DNA of 27,991 nucleotides from Perkinsus olseni (lineage: Eukaryota; Perkinsozoa; Perkinsida): positions 1-27,991 of the forward strand of contig JABANN010000457.1 of the NCBI GenBank assembly GCA_013115125.1. The letters are read 5' to 3'. A program made the translations under genes and the position numbers. Positions 9,901-19,511 of this stretch are shown here, piece by piece. Below the pieces are notes generated by a model. It was not told the origin of the DNA, did no database searches, and worked only from the letters and a program-made list of their open reading frames with translations. Every line of letters begins with the position of its first letter. The stretch's first letter is position 1.

Positions 9901-11359
9901 CCTTTGGCCGCCAATCTATGCTCTTCTTCCTCCTTGGCAATCTCTAATTTAGTCTTGCTTATCATCTCATTAACTCGCACTAGTTCCATATATTGCGCAG
10001 TATTGCTCGCACTGCGAGAGCATCACCACTGTGTTGCATGCCAATATCCTCTCCTGTACTCACAAAGCAATCCCTTCCGCCCCCGCAACTGCCTGATGAT
10101 GAATCGCCCTCGCACGACCATCATTCATCACCTACGACGAAGGCCACAAAGATCGAGCCATAATATTCTACGATCGAGCCCACTTGCCGTGCACATGCTC
10201 CCTATACTACCCTCTCTCTAACCTCCAACAGCACTTTGTACCGCACCATGGTTGGCAGTTGAGCCACTGTATCGAGATCATATCCACCGCTTTTAGAGTT
10301 CTGTCCTTGGTCTTGAACCATATCCTAATCAATAGCTCGCCGGGTTCACGTTGCTCTATTCCCGCTTCTAGCAACCTGAGCTACCTCGAGCTCCCGAACA
10401 GCTTCCTGGGACACTTGTATATCATCAAGTCCTCTTCGCTCCGCTAGGAACCCACGAAAGGCGGACGGAACGGCCTTATTATATCTGACTTAGGAACCTC
10501 ATCCGCAGTACGTGCCGCAGCTAACAGATACCTCCATCGTCGTCTCCTCTGACTCGGCTCATTACGACGCTCTTCTTCCGAGCTGGGCACGCCATTCAGA
10601 GTCCTGGCGCTGCTCCACTCGCTATCGGACGAAGCGTCGCTGTCACTGCTGGATGAAACTGATATGCTATCCGCAACCTCGGCAGTCGAGCCTGAGGCAA
10701 TGAGCTTCAACTTTGCGCGGCTTCTTTTGCGATAATTTACTACCATCCGGTCCGGTCGCCCCTGTCGTCGAGGACGAGCTGCTGCTGCTGCCTTGAGCAC
10801 CCGCGGTCGTTCCTTCACTCTCCACTCGTGATGCAGCTTTCTGCAGAAGCCTACACAGGTTAGGAGCATGCCAAACAACACATATCGGACTCCGTCTCGT
10901 GAGCTTCGAACAGCCGTTTAGTATGAGCCACCTGTTCTTCACTAGCTGCTGCGCGGTCCGTCGTAGCCGCGCTTCTGCTTTCTCCGCTTCCCTGGCTCGC
11001 TTCGCTATTGTATCTCTCTTCAATTTCGGGGCTGGCCCATCGAACACTATTATAGGCTTGACTTTCAGGAATAGCAATTTGCATAAACCTGAGTGGCTAG
11101 AGCCATAGAAATGCTGGAAGCGGAGCGACCGTTGATTATCACGTCTGAAGAATCCCAGCATGTGAGGCCCCTTTTTGTTAGGCGGCATCGCCCGCACGAA
11201 GTGATACATCCAAATGGAAGCATCGATGGCTAATATCTGCAAGGAGAGGCGACTGAGTCCGACACGGTCGTTGGATTGTCCTGCCTTATTCGCCATAACG
11301 TCCAGAGATACTCGCCGTCCATAGGGAGAGACCAGCTGCCATAAGCCACTAACTCCCAT
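6979..11359 (-). CDS. ERCC5: XPG/RAD2 structure-specific endonuclease, 18 exons
   Basis: The 3'-incision nuclease of nucleotide excision repair; the predicted product is 1110 residues (human about 1186, yeast Rad2 1031). Exons on the minus strand: 11359-11285, 11236-11143, 11088-10932, 10850-10744, 10691-10512, 10443-10385, 10324-10211, 10131-10064, 10011-9902, 9795-9005, 8948-8403, 8345-8247, 8199-8086, 8036-7887, 7793-7687, 7636-7462, 7415-7293, 7242-6979; all phases close. The N region has MGVSGLWQLVSPYGRRVS, LAIDAS (Asp30) and IIVFDG (Asp73). A long acidic, Ser-rich spacer follows. The I region has DAPCEAEAQC (Glu827, Glu829), SDDSDTLMYGA (Asp848, Asp850) and the helix-hairpin GCDYTPGVLGIGA (Asp898), so all metal ligands are present. 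A PCNA-binding PIP box QRRITDYF (1041-1048) precedes a basic SKKRK tail. The first intron has a GC donor. Confidence 0.9.
7823..7838. repeat. 16-bp perfect palindrome in XPG intron 14
   Basis: The sequence acgccagtactggcgt equals its own reverse complement. It lies in the 93-nt intron between the exons that encode DRLREQDAM and VSLAMLLGC. The block cgccagtact also occurs directly upstream at 7813-7822, so a direct repeat and a palindrome overlap. Confidence 0.85.
11237..11284 (-). other. GC-AG intron, XPG intron 1
   Basis: Homology demands that VMANK join directly to ILAIDAS, which places the donor at gcagga instead of GT; the acceptor is cctccttgcag. Its 48-nt length is a multiple of three and it has no stop, so retention would insert 16 residues beside a catalytic aspartate. 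Confidence 0.7.
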
Positions 11360-12090
11360 GGCGAGGAGGCTCTCAACTGCTCAGGATTTCGAGGTAAATG
11401 CGGCGCTTCTTTGAACTTCCCCGTCACACTACACTGACCGACGCAAAGCTGCTAGTTAGATCACATGGAAGCACTTCATCAAAGATGACTGAATGAAATA
11501 TTGATGCATGCGGGTGAAGACTGTGCTCGGAAAGGCTGATGGTTTCACGCAAGTCCCTCGCCATGCTCTTCCCCAATTGGGGGACCCCAAACTGCGAGCT
11601 TCCCCAACTCTCTGGAATTTATGTTCCAATAATCATGTCCGACAAAGAAGAGTACGTTGCCATACACCGATGCCTGAATTCGAAAAATCGTCGTTGTATA
11701 CCAATCGCAGGTCCAAGATACGAGCATCAATGCTCGAGTTCGTTCGTCTGTATCCTACTGTAGCCTGAAGAGAGCTGAACAGCCAGTGATTGGCCCCGAA
11801 GGAAAATGCGTAGAGGCCTCTCGCGTTGAACAAACCGACGAAGATCGCGCAAAGAGCTCAGTAGCTACCTCTATAGAGCACCAGAAGGTCCCTGCCGAGT
11901 CGCATCACTTGGAGAGGTACCACCGAAATATTGCCTACCCCGTATTACTGTGAACTTCTCCTTCCAAACTTCTGCGGCTCAACCCATACGATCCGAACTC
12001 GGACCGTGGGCGTGCGCGGATCTTTCGACTGCTTGGATGTTCAAAAAATAATGCGTTGTTGCAGGCCTATCGGGCAAATTTCACCTCCCG
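11360..12090. other. divergent intergenic region between XPG and NSUN5
   Basis: The head-to-head spacing of about 730 nt should hold both promoters and 5' leaders. A 12-bp palindrome, ccccaattgggg, lies at 11571-11582. Plus-strand frames of 74-86 codons start here but show no coding character or domain. No TATA-like or other core promoter element can be assigned. Confidence 0.45.
12054..12064 (+). other. candidate spliced-leader acceptor (NSUN5)
   Basis: The sequence cgttgttgcag ends 26 nt before the first NSUN5 ATG with no evident upstream exon. This fits a trans-splice acceptor, though a 5' UTR intron is possible. Confidence 0.35.
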
Positions 12091-12141
12091 ATGTCAGACG
12101 TGTATAATTTCGTTTCCACTCAAAAAAACCTCCCGATGTCA
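12083..12141 (+). repeat. duplicated start-codon context in NSUN5
   Basis: The 14-mer acctcccgatgtca occurs at 12083-12096 and 12128-12141. Each copy centres on an in-frame ATG, and they are spaced exactly 45 nt apart. Confidence 0.85.
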
Positions 12142-13570
12142 TTACTCTACAAGGATGCGGCGGCGGTCGTGGATAAAGTCACAGCTCAAGGCGTCGGCCT
12201 CCGCGAAGCGTTCTACAAGTCCGAATTGAAGAGCTCGAACCCTCAAAAAGTCTACGCGTTAGTGTGCAAAACGGTGAAGTCCCGAAAGCGCATAGAGTCC
12301 GCACTGCGATCGGCCGGCCTTCTGGACACTCTGGCGGACCGCAGTCTAGGTCTGGTGATGGCCTATGACTTGATGTATGGCCAGGGCTTACGAGGTGGGG
12401 GTAAACTTGCCCGAATGCTGAACGACAAGGCGGCCGTCTTGAAGAGGGCGGTGCAGGATGATAAGGCGACTAGTAGCGAGGATGCCGGTGCTCAGCTTCC
12501 GCGGTATGTCCGTGTGAATCTCGCGGATCTATCTAGGGAAGATGCTATCAACAAGCTAGCGGCGATTGGTATCAAGGCGAAGGCCGACGAGCTTATACCG
12601 GACGTAAGAACGCACGTCGTTACCATGGGACCGAGTATACTCTTTCTATCAGGTTATTAAGGTGGATCCCTCGAACTCGAAGGCCCTTGTGGAGTCCTCA
12701 CTAGTAAAGGACTTCACTCTCGTCTTACAGGATCGCGGGAGTTGCCTCTCGGCTCACTCTCTACTGGCTGGCGTTCAACCCGGCGAGAACATCACGGTCG
12801 TGGATGCATGTGCTTCACCGGGATCCAAGACCATACATTTACTTCAGCTCATGAGGTATCGCAAGATAGATGGGTTGATGGTGGCCATGGAGCTGGATCC
12901 GAAGCGGGCTAAGGTGCTACTGGATCGGCTGGCCAAGGCGGGGTTCCTACCAGATGATCGAAAGGCGTCAGGAGAGGTTGTTCACCTATCTGCTGCCCAT
13001 AGTCCCGGGATTAGCGTCGAAGTGCGGATCGGAGATTTCATAAAGTACATTTCGCCCGAAGTCACTCACGTGAATTTGGATCCAAGTTGCAGTGGCTCCG
13101 GTCTAGTAGACGTCCACGCTGACTCGGAGAGTGTCGGCGCTCAAAGACTGCGCAAGCTATCTTCCTTCCAATGCCGCATGCTAGACCACGCCTTGACCGC
13201 CTTCCCCGCCGTTAGGACTGTCTGCTACAGTACGTGCAGTATCAGAAATGAAGAGAATGGTGAGGTCGTGAAGAAGGCTCTGAATAGAGTACAAAGCGGC
13301 TATAGGAGGGAGTGGCCCTTTGAAGTGGGATCCTGCTGGAAGGACCCCACTCACGGTGCGCGGGATGTTCAAGTCCGACCTGAAGTGGATCGCTGTCGAG
13401 GGTTTTATCTCTGCAAGCTCGTCAAGGACGCTGGTGTCAAGCGTAGAAGGTCAAGTGACGATGTCACTGGGGCGGTGGAAAAGTCGGTTACGGCTGCCCC
13501 TCAGAGTCGAGCGAACGCCAAAAAGCACAAGCGGTCTTCAAAGGCTAGGGGCATCACTATTACCAAGTGA
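12091..13570 (+). CDS. NSUN5: NSUN5/RCM1 rRNA cytosine-C5 methyltransferase, 2 exons
   Basis: Methylates one cytosine of the large-subunit rRNA (yeast 25S C2278 in Rcm1), acting in the nucleolus. Exons are 12091-12603 and 12653-13570, giving 476 residues (human about 430). The intron is 49 nt with donor gtaaga and acceptor tttctatcag. N-terminal helices include QKVYALVCKTV and the NSUN5-typical LMYGQGLRGGGK, followed by LPRYVRVN. The SAM-binding motif I is VVDACASPGSKT (about 220-231). Motif IV LDPSCSGSG and motif VI VCYSTCSIRNEENG carry the two cysteines of the catalytic mechanism. The basic C-terminal tail (KRRRSSDD, AKKHKRSSKARG) fits nucleolar targeting. A second in-frame Met at 12136 lies in an almost identical context and aligns better with the start of human NSUN5, so the first 15 residues may not be used. 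Confidence 0.92.
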
Positions 13571-13665
13571 CTACTAACGTATTTCTTCGAACCTTCGTCT
13601 TGCCTTGTTAATCACTTGGCCATGGACTGGAATGTCGTTGATCTGAACACTGTGTTAGCGGCATC

Positions 13666-14669
13666 ATGTTCGACTCTCGTCCTGTGAAAGGGAACCCTGG
13701 CAGCTCCTCGAGAGCTGCGGCTGTGCGGATTTTCATAATACTCACTGTCATCGGTGTGGTCGGATGTTTTGCAGCACTTTCCCATCGTGTCAACGGCGCC
13801 AGCTTGAAGCAGGTGAGCCTTCCAGTGCCTCGTTCTCAGATGCGAACCGCCCGATTGTATTCCGAGAGCGCGCTGCTCTTTCAAACTCACTGAGGTGTCT
13901 GGTCCCTATTCAGGTGCAGACTGAGATTGCATCGGTGGAAGCGATCTTGGAAGATTTGCGTAAATACTGGAGATCAATCTCTGTTGGAAAATTTCCGCCG
14001 ATTTGTGAATCAGGAAGGGACGCGAAACAGCTTGATGCGAATCTCCGCACAATTCACGACGATCTCAAGAAAGCCGTTGATGCACAGAGGGATGACCGAA
14101 ACCAAGTCATGTCCCTCACGAAAAGCCTCGGCGGTAGTGCATCAGCTCATACCCATTCGGATCATTGAGTCAGGAGTGGACCTCGGCCAGCTCAGCAGGA
14201 GGCTCACCTCTCTTCAAGAGGAAGCCACTCAAAAGTTCGCTGCTCTGGAGCAACAAATTGCCAGGACGAGAGAACAGGGAAGTAGCTTTGTGAACGAAGT
14301 CTCAAACGGGAAGGTGGATTTTATGAGGTGAAGGACTTCTAGGACTCGTGCGGCATGATCCCTCTCAGGCTCGTTGAGGACCGCAACGAGCTCGAAAGCC
14401 GATTAGGAGCTACAGAGAAGAGGCTGACGGAGCGTCTGACGGCACTTGAGGAACTCGAAAAATCGAGGCATAACCCGAAAGATATTCAAGAGGCCTCGCT
14501 GCTCCGTGGGCAGGTACGTGCTGTGGACAACAGCCTGTGGTGTGTATCCAAGCCCTTTGCTGTCATATTACGTGTATCGCTCGGTCAGATCCACGCTCAA
14601 GAGGCGCGAATCAACACTCTGCTCGCTGAGAGTGCTCATCCAGTCAGAGCTCCTGGGCTGTCGCACTGA
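13666..14669 (+). CDS. single-pass membrane protein with lumenal or cytosolic coiled coil, 6 exons
   Basis: Exons 13666-13812, 13914-13959, 14014-14133, 14174-14327, 14369-14513, 14589-14669 give 230 residues; introns are 40-101 nt and phases agree throughout. After a short Arg/Ser-rich N-terminus comes one hydrophobic helix, RIFIILTVIGVVGCFAAL (about residues 21-38). A long heptad-rich region follows, including SVEAILEDLRRDAKQLD, LSRRLTSLQEEATQKF and NELESRLGATEKRL. The layout, an N-terminal anchor with a C-terminal coiled coil, resembles tethering or organelle-shaping proteins such as golgins or mitochondrial inner-membrane organisers. No family signature is visible, so the function is unknown. 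Without introns every frame breaks after 75-130 codons; the removed introns restore the heptad register, which supports the model. Confidence 0.72.
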
Positions 14670-15888
14670 TGCGCACTCTAGCCGTCGCGTCGTCTTACTG
14701 TGAGCTGCCGCGGACCGCTCGATCATGATACATGTCGAGTATTATTGAGGTCTCCAAGATTCCATGCTGTCAATTTGGGAGTGATAGTTGGTCTGGCTCA
14801 ACTAGGCCAAGTTAGAACCCTCGTCCGCATCGACTTGACGCGAGGTCGTGCGTGTTTACAGTAGAGAGATGCACGCGGGAAAGTGAGTCCTGTGGCACGC
14901 TGTCTGCAGACACTACGAAGAAGAATAAACTCGGTTTCTCTGCAGTGACGATCTCAATCTTGAAAACTCTAATTAGCACGGCGGCCGCCAAAACAGCTGA
15001 AAGTAGTGTAGCGGCTCTTGGTCTTCCGAGCCAGTGGTGCTAGGAAGAGTATAAGCTAACATTACCCACATATATGACACTCAGCCGCCGCGGCCTCGAT
15101 CAGCCAGGAAATGAGCCCCATTAGATCCACTAGAGTCTTCCTGCTATGCGCTATAACCACACGTTAGGACAGAGAATCCGCTCAACGGTCTCGAGGAAGA
15201 GTCAGCGAGAGAGTGTTTTGCCTTTTACTGAATGTGACTCGCGCGCCTCATTGCATAGTACTGTGTTAAACGCAAGACCATTTACTTACGCGGATACCTC
15301 TGGGATAAACCAACCGTCACACCCAATTACGCGTAATTTAAACCACGACTCGGCAGCTGCAACTAACGACACCTGTGGATGCCTAGAATCATCCTGGGAA
15401 CTACAAACTGCCATACTGGGCAGCGCATACACCAGCAGCTCACTAGTAAGACGGCGGTAGTGATGATCTACATAAGATAGGCTCTTATAACACGGCTCTA
15501 ACTGATACTCTTCTTATTAGCTTCTACGGGCTAGCAACAATATCGGTGTAGGATCAATGCGGGGTGTAATGACAATAATGATAGTTAAAATCGTATAAGA
15601 TATCTAATAGTGTGTGTGCCACTGCATCCGCAGTTCTATCACTGAACACACTAAGCATTACAAAGATATGCGCATGAACGCAAGCGACACATGACGCAAT
15701 ATCAGAGTAAGGTTTTCACAAATAAATCGTTCGACAAATGGTACCAGTAACACCCACCGCATTAAGAGAAGCTGGCGCGCCTATTGAAACCTCATAGTTG
15801 AAAATGAATCGTTGGGCGCTCGGTAGGCGCTACGATCCACTACAGATATCACACCACAACCGTCGCTAGTGCTGCAGTACATAGTCAT
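14670..15888. other. 1.2-kb stretch without a supported gene
   Basis: It lies between convergent genes and should hold two 3' untranslated regions. An ATG-led plus-strand frame of 104 codons (15146-15460) has no domain, and its composition looks non-coding. The part around 15580-15740 is richer in A+T than its neighbours. No RNA gene was recognised. Confidence 0.5.
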
Positions 15889-16785
15889 CTAGTAATAACT
15901 ACGGCCCTTCCCCTTGCCCCCCTTCCCACCACGACCCTTGCCATATGGGCGTCGATAGCCTCCGAAGGGTCGGCGCTGGGCAGCAATCGCCCCGAAAGTC
16001 TCCTTATCCGTAGCTCGCTGTTTGGCCCTCTGGTCGATGATAGCCGGATCGACGGCACCTTGAGCACCTCGCTCTCTACGATCAAGAGCGTCACAGGAAA
16101 TGTCGTCAAAGAAGCCTTTGGTCTTGTTGTAACCAGTTCTAACAGTAGTACCAGCGGTAGAGACCGCGCTCTCGTCGGGCTTTTCCAGTTTCGTGGCGTT
16201 ACCAGCATAGTCGAACTCTTCCTTCACCTCAGCCTTGGCCTCGGGGTTCACGTTAGGGACCAATTCACCGACGGGACCCGTACGAGTGGGAGGCCTTCTA
16301 TGAGGCCTATCGGTGCGACCGTATCCACCAGAGTATCCACCAGAGTACCCACCATAGTAACTTCCTTTGCCATAACCTCGTTGGTAACCCTTACCACCTC
16401 CACCATATCCCCAGCTGCCACGATCCTCCCAACGGCCACGGCCACCCCTGTCATCTCTCGGCTGACGGTTGCCAGCAGCAACCTTGGGAGCTTGATTCAT
16501 GCTCACAATAGCGGGATCCGCCAGAGGGCCAGTCTTCTGGCCTGCACCTTCGAGAACAGTCAAGTCCTTGATATCCTTGCCTCGGAATATGATAAAGTCG
16601 TAGACCTCGTCGCTCGGGGGCACGTTGGGGATCTTGCGGCCTTCTGTACCAAACGACTTGACGTTCTGCAAGGCTATAGTGGACTCCTCGGTGTTGATCG
16701 TGTAGAGTATGCCTTCATAACGGATCTCGGCGTTGGAAATGAGGGAGATTTTACTCCCGATATAGGGAAGTGATGAGCCACTCAT
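15889..16785 (-). CDS. LSM14: LSM14/SCD6/RAP55 mRNP translational repressor, single exon
   Basis: A P-body/stress-granule protein that binds the DDX6-type helicase and decapping factors to repress translation. It is 298 residues with no intron, unlike nearly all neighbours. The N-terminal LSm14 domain runs from about 1 to 80 ([45 protein letters not shown]). A Gly/Arg/Tyr-rich middle ([13 protein letters not shown] and flanking RGG-type arginines) follows. An FDF-like box is altered to [14 protein letters not shown], then come a good FFD box ([12 protein letters not shown]) and a TFG box (DKETFGA). It ends in a [10 protein letters not shown] tail. The ATG at 16785 is chosen; the frame stays open a few codons further upstream but has no ATG there. 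Domain order and length match the family. Confidence 0.92.
   Translation of the reverse strand: MSGSSLPYIGSKISLISNAEIRYEGILYTINTEESTIALQNVKSFGTEGRKIPNVPPSDEVYDFIIFRGKDIKDLTVLEGAGQKTGPLADPAIVSMNQAPKVAAGNRQPRDDRGGRGRWEDRGSWGYGGGGKGYQRGYGKGSYYGGYSGGYSGGYGRTDRPHRRPPTRTGPVGELVPNVNPEAKAEVKEEFDYAGNATKLEKPDESAVSTAGTTVRTGYNKTKGFFDDISCDALDRRERGAQGAVDPAIIDQRAKQRATDKETFGAIAAQRRPFGGYRRPYGKGRGGKGGKGKGRSYY
16319..16356 (+). repeat. 12-bp tandem repeat encoding Gly/Tyr/Ser
   Basis: About two and a half copies of gtatccaccaga. On the minus strand they encode the GGYS repeat in the RGG region of LSM14. Confidence 0.75.
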
Positions 16786-16919
16786 GAACCGGGCGTGATG
16801 AGTCAATAACGGGGAACGCTCAGCGAGCTTTCAAAATCTGACAGAGAGGAATATCTCGCTCGATGCGAGAACCTACCTCACTAAATGGAACTGAAACGGC
16901 CAGCGAACAGTAATCGATC

Positions 16920-17102
16920 ATGGTACTTGCACGCAAGCGCAAGGCACGCGCCGTGACCCCCGAGCAGTCAGCCTCGATTCACGACAGTCCAGGCCAGGCA
17001 AGTTGCTCACTTGACGATGCAAACGAAACCCTATCCGAACTGCTACTACTGGAGAGTCAAGACCAGCAGCGAATCGCCAAGCACTCTAAAGAGACTAATT
17101 AG
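16920..17102 (+). CDS. hypothetical small ORF, 60 residues
   Basis: Begins with a basic MVLARKRKARAV, NLS-like, and ends with a Leu/Glu-rich helix (ANETLSELLLLESQDQQRI). The composition is protein-like but no family is recognised. It starts 135 nt from the divergent LSM14 start and could be a short upstream exon or chance. Confidence 0.25.
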   Translation: MVLARKRKARAVTPEQSASIHDSPGQASCSLDDANETLSELLLLESQDQQRIAKHSKETN

Positions 17103-17433
17103 AGACCCATGCACGCATGCGCAACCAAAGGGCGACGTCACATGCTGATCGCAAAGAAGGCTGTTTGACGGGGAGCAAACACTCTTGAGAGCTCCAGTAT
17201 GAGATTACACGCGCCAACACCATGATCCACGAAACAGCCCAACTCGACATTCAACTCAAGTCGTAAAGGGTCTCAGGAAATCGATTTCGGGCGGGCGAGA
17301 ATACGAGATTGCTACACTTCGAAACTTCTTTTTGTCGCGGTAGGGGCCGCTGGTGTGAATGGGGTAACTGACGTGTGGACTGCGCAGGCACATTCCTACA
17401 CCGGATGATCCTTGGCGGATCTAGGACTCCTTC

Positions 17434-17649
17434 TTAGTGTGGGGAAGCTGACTTGTAGTTTTGGCTGAATATGAGTTTCGAGGAATGCAGTGAGGTCACT
17501 GTGGTAGGTCTTTGGAGGGCTCTTCTCCTAGCGTATTGAAGCATCCTGTGCCCGGGCCTTTCCACGCTTGAAGTTCCAGCCTTGGACCCTTTGGAAGCCA
17601 GATTTTTCAATTTGGGGATCATGCGTTGTGCGATGTGTCCCTCACGCAT
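17434..17649 (-). CDS. hypothetical basic small ORF, 71 residues
   Basis: An ATG-led minus-strand frame, strongly basic and almost free of acidic residues (MIPKLKNLASKGSK, HRMLQYARRRALQRP). The composition would suit a small mitochondrial or ribosomal protein, but no family is recognised. It overlaps the expected promoter of the RAP gene. Confidence 0.25.
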   Translation of the reverse strand: MREGHIAQRMIPKLKNLASKGSKAGTSSVERPGHRMLQYARRRALQRPTTVTSLHSSKLIFSQNYKSASPH

Positions 17650-17713
17650 TCTTAGTTTCGGTCAACTGTTGTGGGAGAAGTTACCTTCGTAAGCTGCGTT
17701 TGATACTTTTAAT

Positions 17714-18611
17714 ATGATATCAACGACCGGCCTCGCGGCTTCGCTGATGCTGCGGCGCACAGCTTTGACTGCGACAAGCTGCTTGGCCCCTCGGCGTTCT
17801 TTCAGTGCGGCAGCCACTGCTGCTGCTCTCAACGAGAAATTGACTCCGGAAGAGCAAGCAGAGAAGCAAAGACTCATCAAAGAACTCACGAAGAAGCTTG
17901 CTGGTACGATTGTTTTGACGAGCCAACTTTTGGGCTCTATCTTTCGTGAGAGTATCCTCTGATAATGCTCCACTCCTGCAGGTCCGCTAGCTGACGAGAA
18001 CGGCAATGTCCCTACTGGTAAGGATCGCCCAATCGCCATTGAAGTGGATGGTCCCAGCCACTTCTATGCAAACAGCACCAAGTGAAGCCTCGCTTCAGCT
18101 TCCGAGTCTGATGTGATATCTTCATGCAGGTACACGGCGTACACCAAGTTGAAACACCGCTTATTGACGCGGATGGGCTACAAAGTCCTGCACGTGCCTT
18201 ACTTTGAGTGGAGGAAACTGCGCGGTGCCAAGGAGAGAGAGGAATACATGCGAACCAAGCTGAAGTGAGTTGCGGGATTCGGGCCGCGGATTTCTGATTG
18301 GATTGTCGCAGGGAAGAACCGACTGAGTGGCTCGATCCTGAGGACGAGAAGTATTACGCCTCGCGGCATGCAGAGATGGTTAAAGTGGTTGGTGAAGCCG
18401 AGCTCACTCCCCAGCCCTCGCAGCCAGTAACGGAGTCTGTGGCATCTCCTTCCGGTGCTAACGCGTCGAAGAGCGCTCCTAGTGGTGGACGTGGTACTGA
18501 GTGGACGGGTGGCCTCCGTTCATCCAGTTTGCTCGTATGGTTTCAGTCCCATTCGTCCCCCCACCTCCGCCTCCTCCTCGAGCACCCCCACCGCCGAGGC
18601 CCCAGCCGTAG
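17714..18611 (+). CDS. RAP-domain protein, mitochondrial, 5 exons
   Basis: RAP domains are compact nuclease-like or RNA-binding modules at the ends of organellar RNA-processing proteins, and they are expanded in alveolates. Exons 17714-17903, 17982-18081, 18130-18264, 18312-18454, 18502-18611 give 225 residues. The leader, with [21 protein letters not shown], looks like a mitochondrial presequence. The RAP core reads [17 protein letters not shown], then [22 protein letters not shown], with the typical EVDGPSHF motif and a basic helix. The C-terminus is proline-rich ([18 protein letters not shown]). This C-terminus depends on intron 4 (18455-18501), whose acceptor actgag is weak; without it the frame would end in a Ser/His-rich tail near 18645. 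Unlike most RAP proteins it has no helical-repeat array, so it is a minimal, RAP-only form. Confidence 0.85.
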
Positions 18612-18919
18612 TGTGAGAGCGTTTCCGAACATGATTCAGTCATAATCTCGTCATACTTGTCATTCACTTTCGTCGCGGATGGTGGGCTCGCGGTGCCTAA
18701 TTACATAAATATATGACGACCTGTTGTGATGCGATAATGACGTTTCAGTTTCATCTCTCCCATTGGGTTGAGCGGAATTTTGAGGGTGCAAGCTTCAATA
18801 CTGATGCTACGGTAGTTCGCTGGCAACCGTAATGGTGGAATGACTGAGTCGATGCTATCGCTGCGAGTACAGCAGTGAGAACATAACGACTTCATCTCGT
18901 ACTTGCAGTGTCCGATGTT
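18612..18919. other. spacer between RAP and MGMT-like genes
   Basis: It carries the RAP 3' region and the acceptor acttgcag at 18901-18908, 11 nt before the MGMT ATG, which is a candidate trans-splice site. An antisense ATG-led frame (18895-18701, 64 codons) reads protein-like in part (PPLRLPANYRSISIEACTLK) but cannot be supported further. Confidence 0.45.
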
Positions 18920-19381
18920 ATGTCTTTCGACCTGTCCACTGTGACCCCCTTCCGTCGTCGGGTGTACGAAGCATTGCTGGAAGTTCCTAAGGGGAAGGTC
19001 ACCACTTACAGGGAGCTTTCGCGAAGAATCAATTGTGGGTAATTACCGGCTTGGTGTTCTCTCCCATTCCGCCTGAGTCTCACGTCAGGTCTTGTCAAGC
19101 CGTCGGCCAGGCTTTGAAGTGCAACCCGTTTGCACCTGATGTGCCATGTCATCGTGTCGTTCGGGCTTCGCTGGACATCGGCGGCTTCCATGGCCACACC
19201 GACAAGGATTCTGTAATAATATGGAGCCCCGTCGAGCCCAACTGATGTCCTCTGTCGCTTAGCTCTATCATCTCAGACGTATGTCCAGCGAAAGATAGCC
19301 CTGCTGCGCGAAGAGGGCGTTGAGCTCGTTGAGGATGCCACCGCAGTTCGAGTAAATCGGAAATGTTTGTATCGCTACTGA
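18920..19381 (+). CDS. MGMT: O6-alkylguanine-DNA alkyltransferase (MGMT/Ogt-like), 3 exons
   Basis: Direct reversal of O6-alkylguanine by transfer of the alkyl group to an active-site cysteine. Exons 18920-19038, 19089-19212 and 19277-19381 give 115 residues: only the C-terminal DNA-binding/catalytic domain, with no N-terminal ribonuclease-H-like domain. Visible landmarks are the helix-turn-helix entry GKVTTYRELSRRI with the nucleotide-flipping Tyr, the Asn of KCNPFAPD, the acceptor motif PCHRVV, GGF after the active site, and ALLREEG corresponding to the LLxHEG segment. Seventeen residues before the cysteine, where human MGMT has the arginine finger (Arg128), this protein has Gln (CQAVGQA). 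The presence of Cys separates it from ATL proteins, which lack it. The MSFDLSTVTPFRRRVYEAL start suits a domain-only cytosolic or nuclear enzyme. Confidence 0.88.
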
Positions 19382-19511
19382 ACCCCTCATGCACGTGATT
19401 TTCCAACCACCAGTTGTTGAGTTGAACCTTGGGGCAAGTGGGGTTTGCCAACCACATTGTCTCTCAGTCTTTGAGCTTCTCGTCTTTTCGTTGCTTTCGC
19501 CTGCCCTGCTC

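Larger units (their letters stand above)
16786..17713. other. 0.9-kb stretch between LSM14 and the RAP gene
   Basis: A divergent spacer that should hold two promoters. Two small ATG-led frames (16920-17102 plus, 17434-17649 minus) are listed separately at low confidence. No RNA gene or clear repeat was recognised. Confidence 0.45.

Noticed and set aside
15146-15460. 104-codon plus-strand frame
   Set aside because: ATG-led but composition looks random and no domain or splice continuation was found.
16060-16773. 237-codon plus-strand frame
   Set aside because: Antisense shadow of LSM14, whose domains are unmistakable on the other strand.
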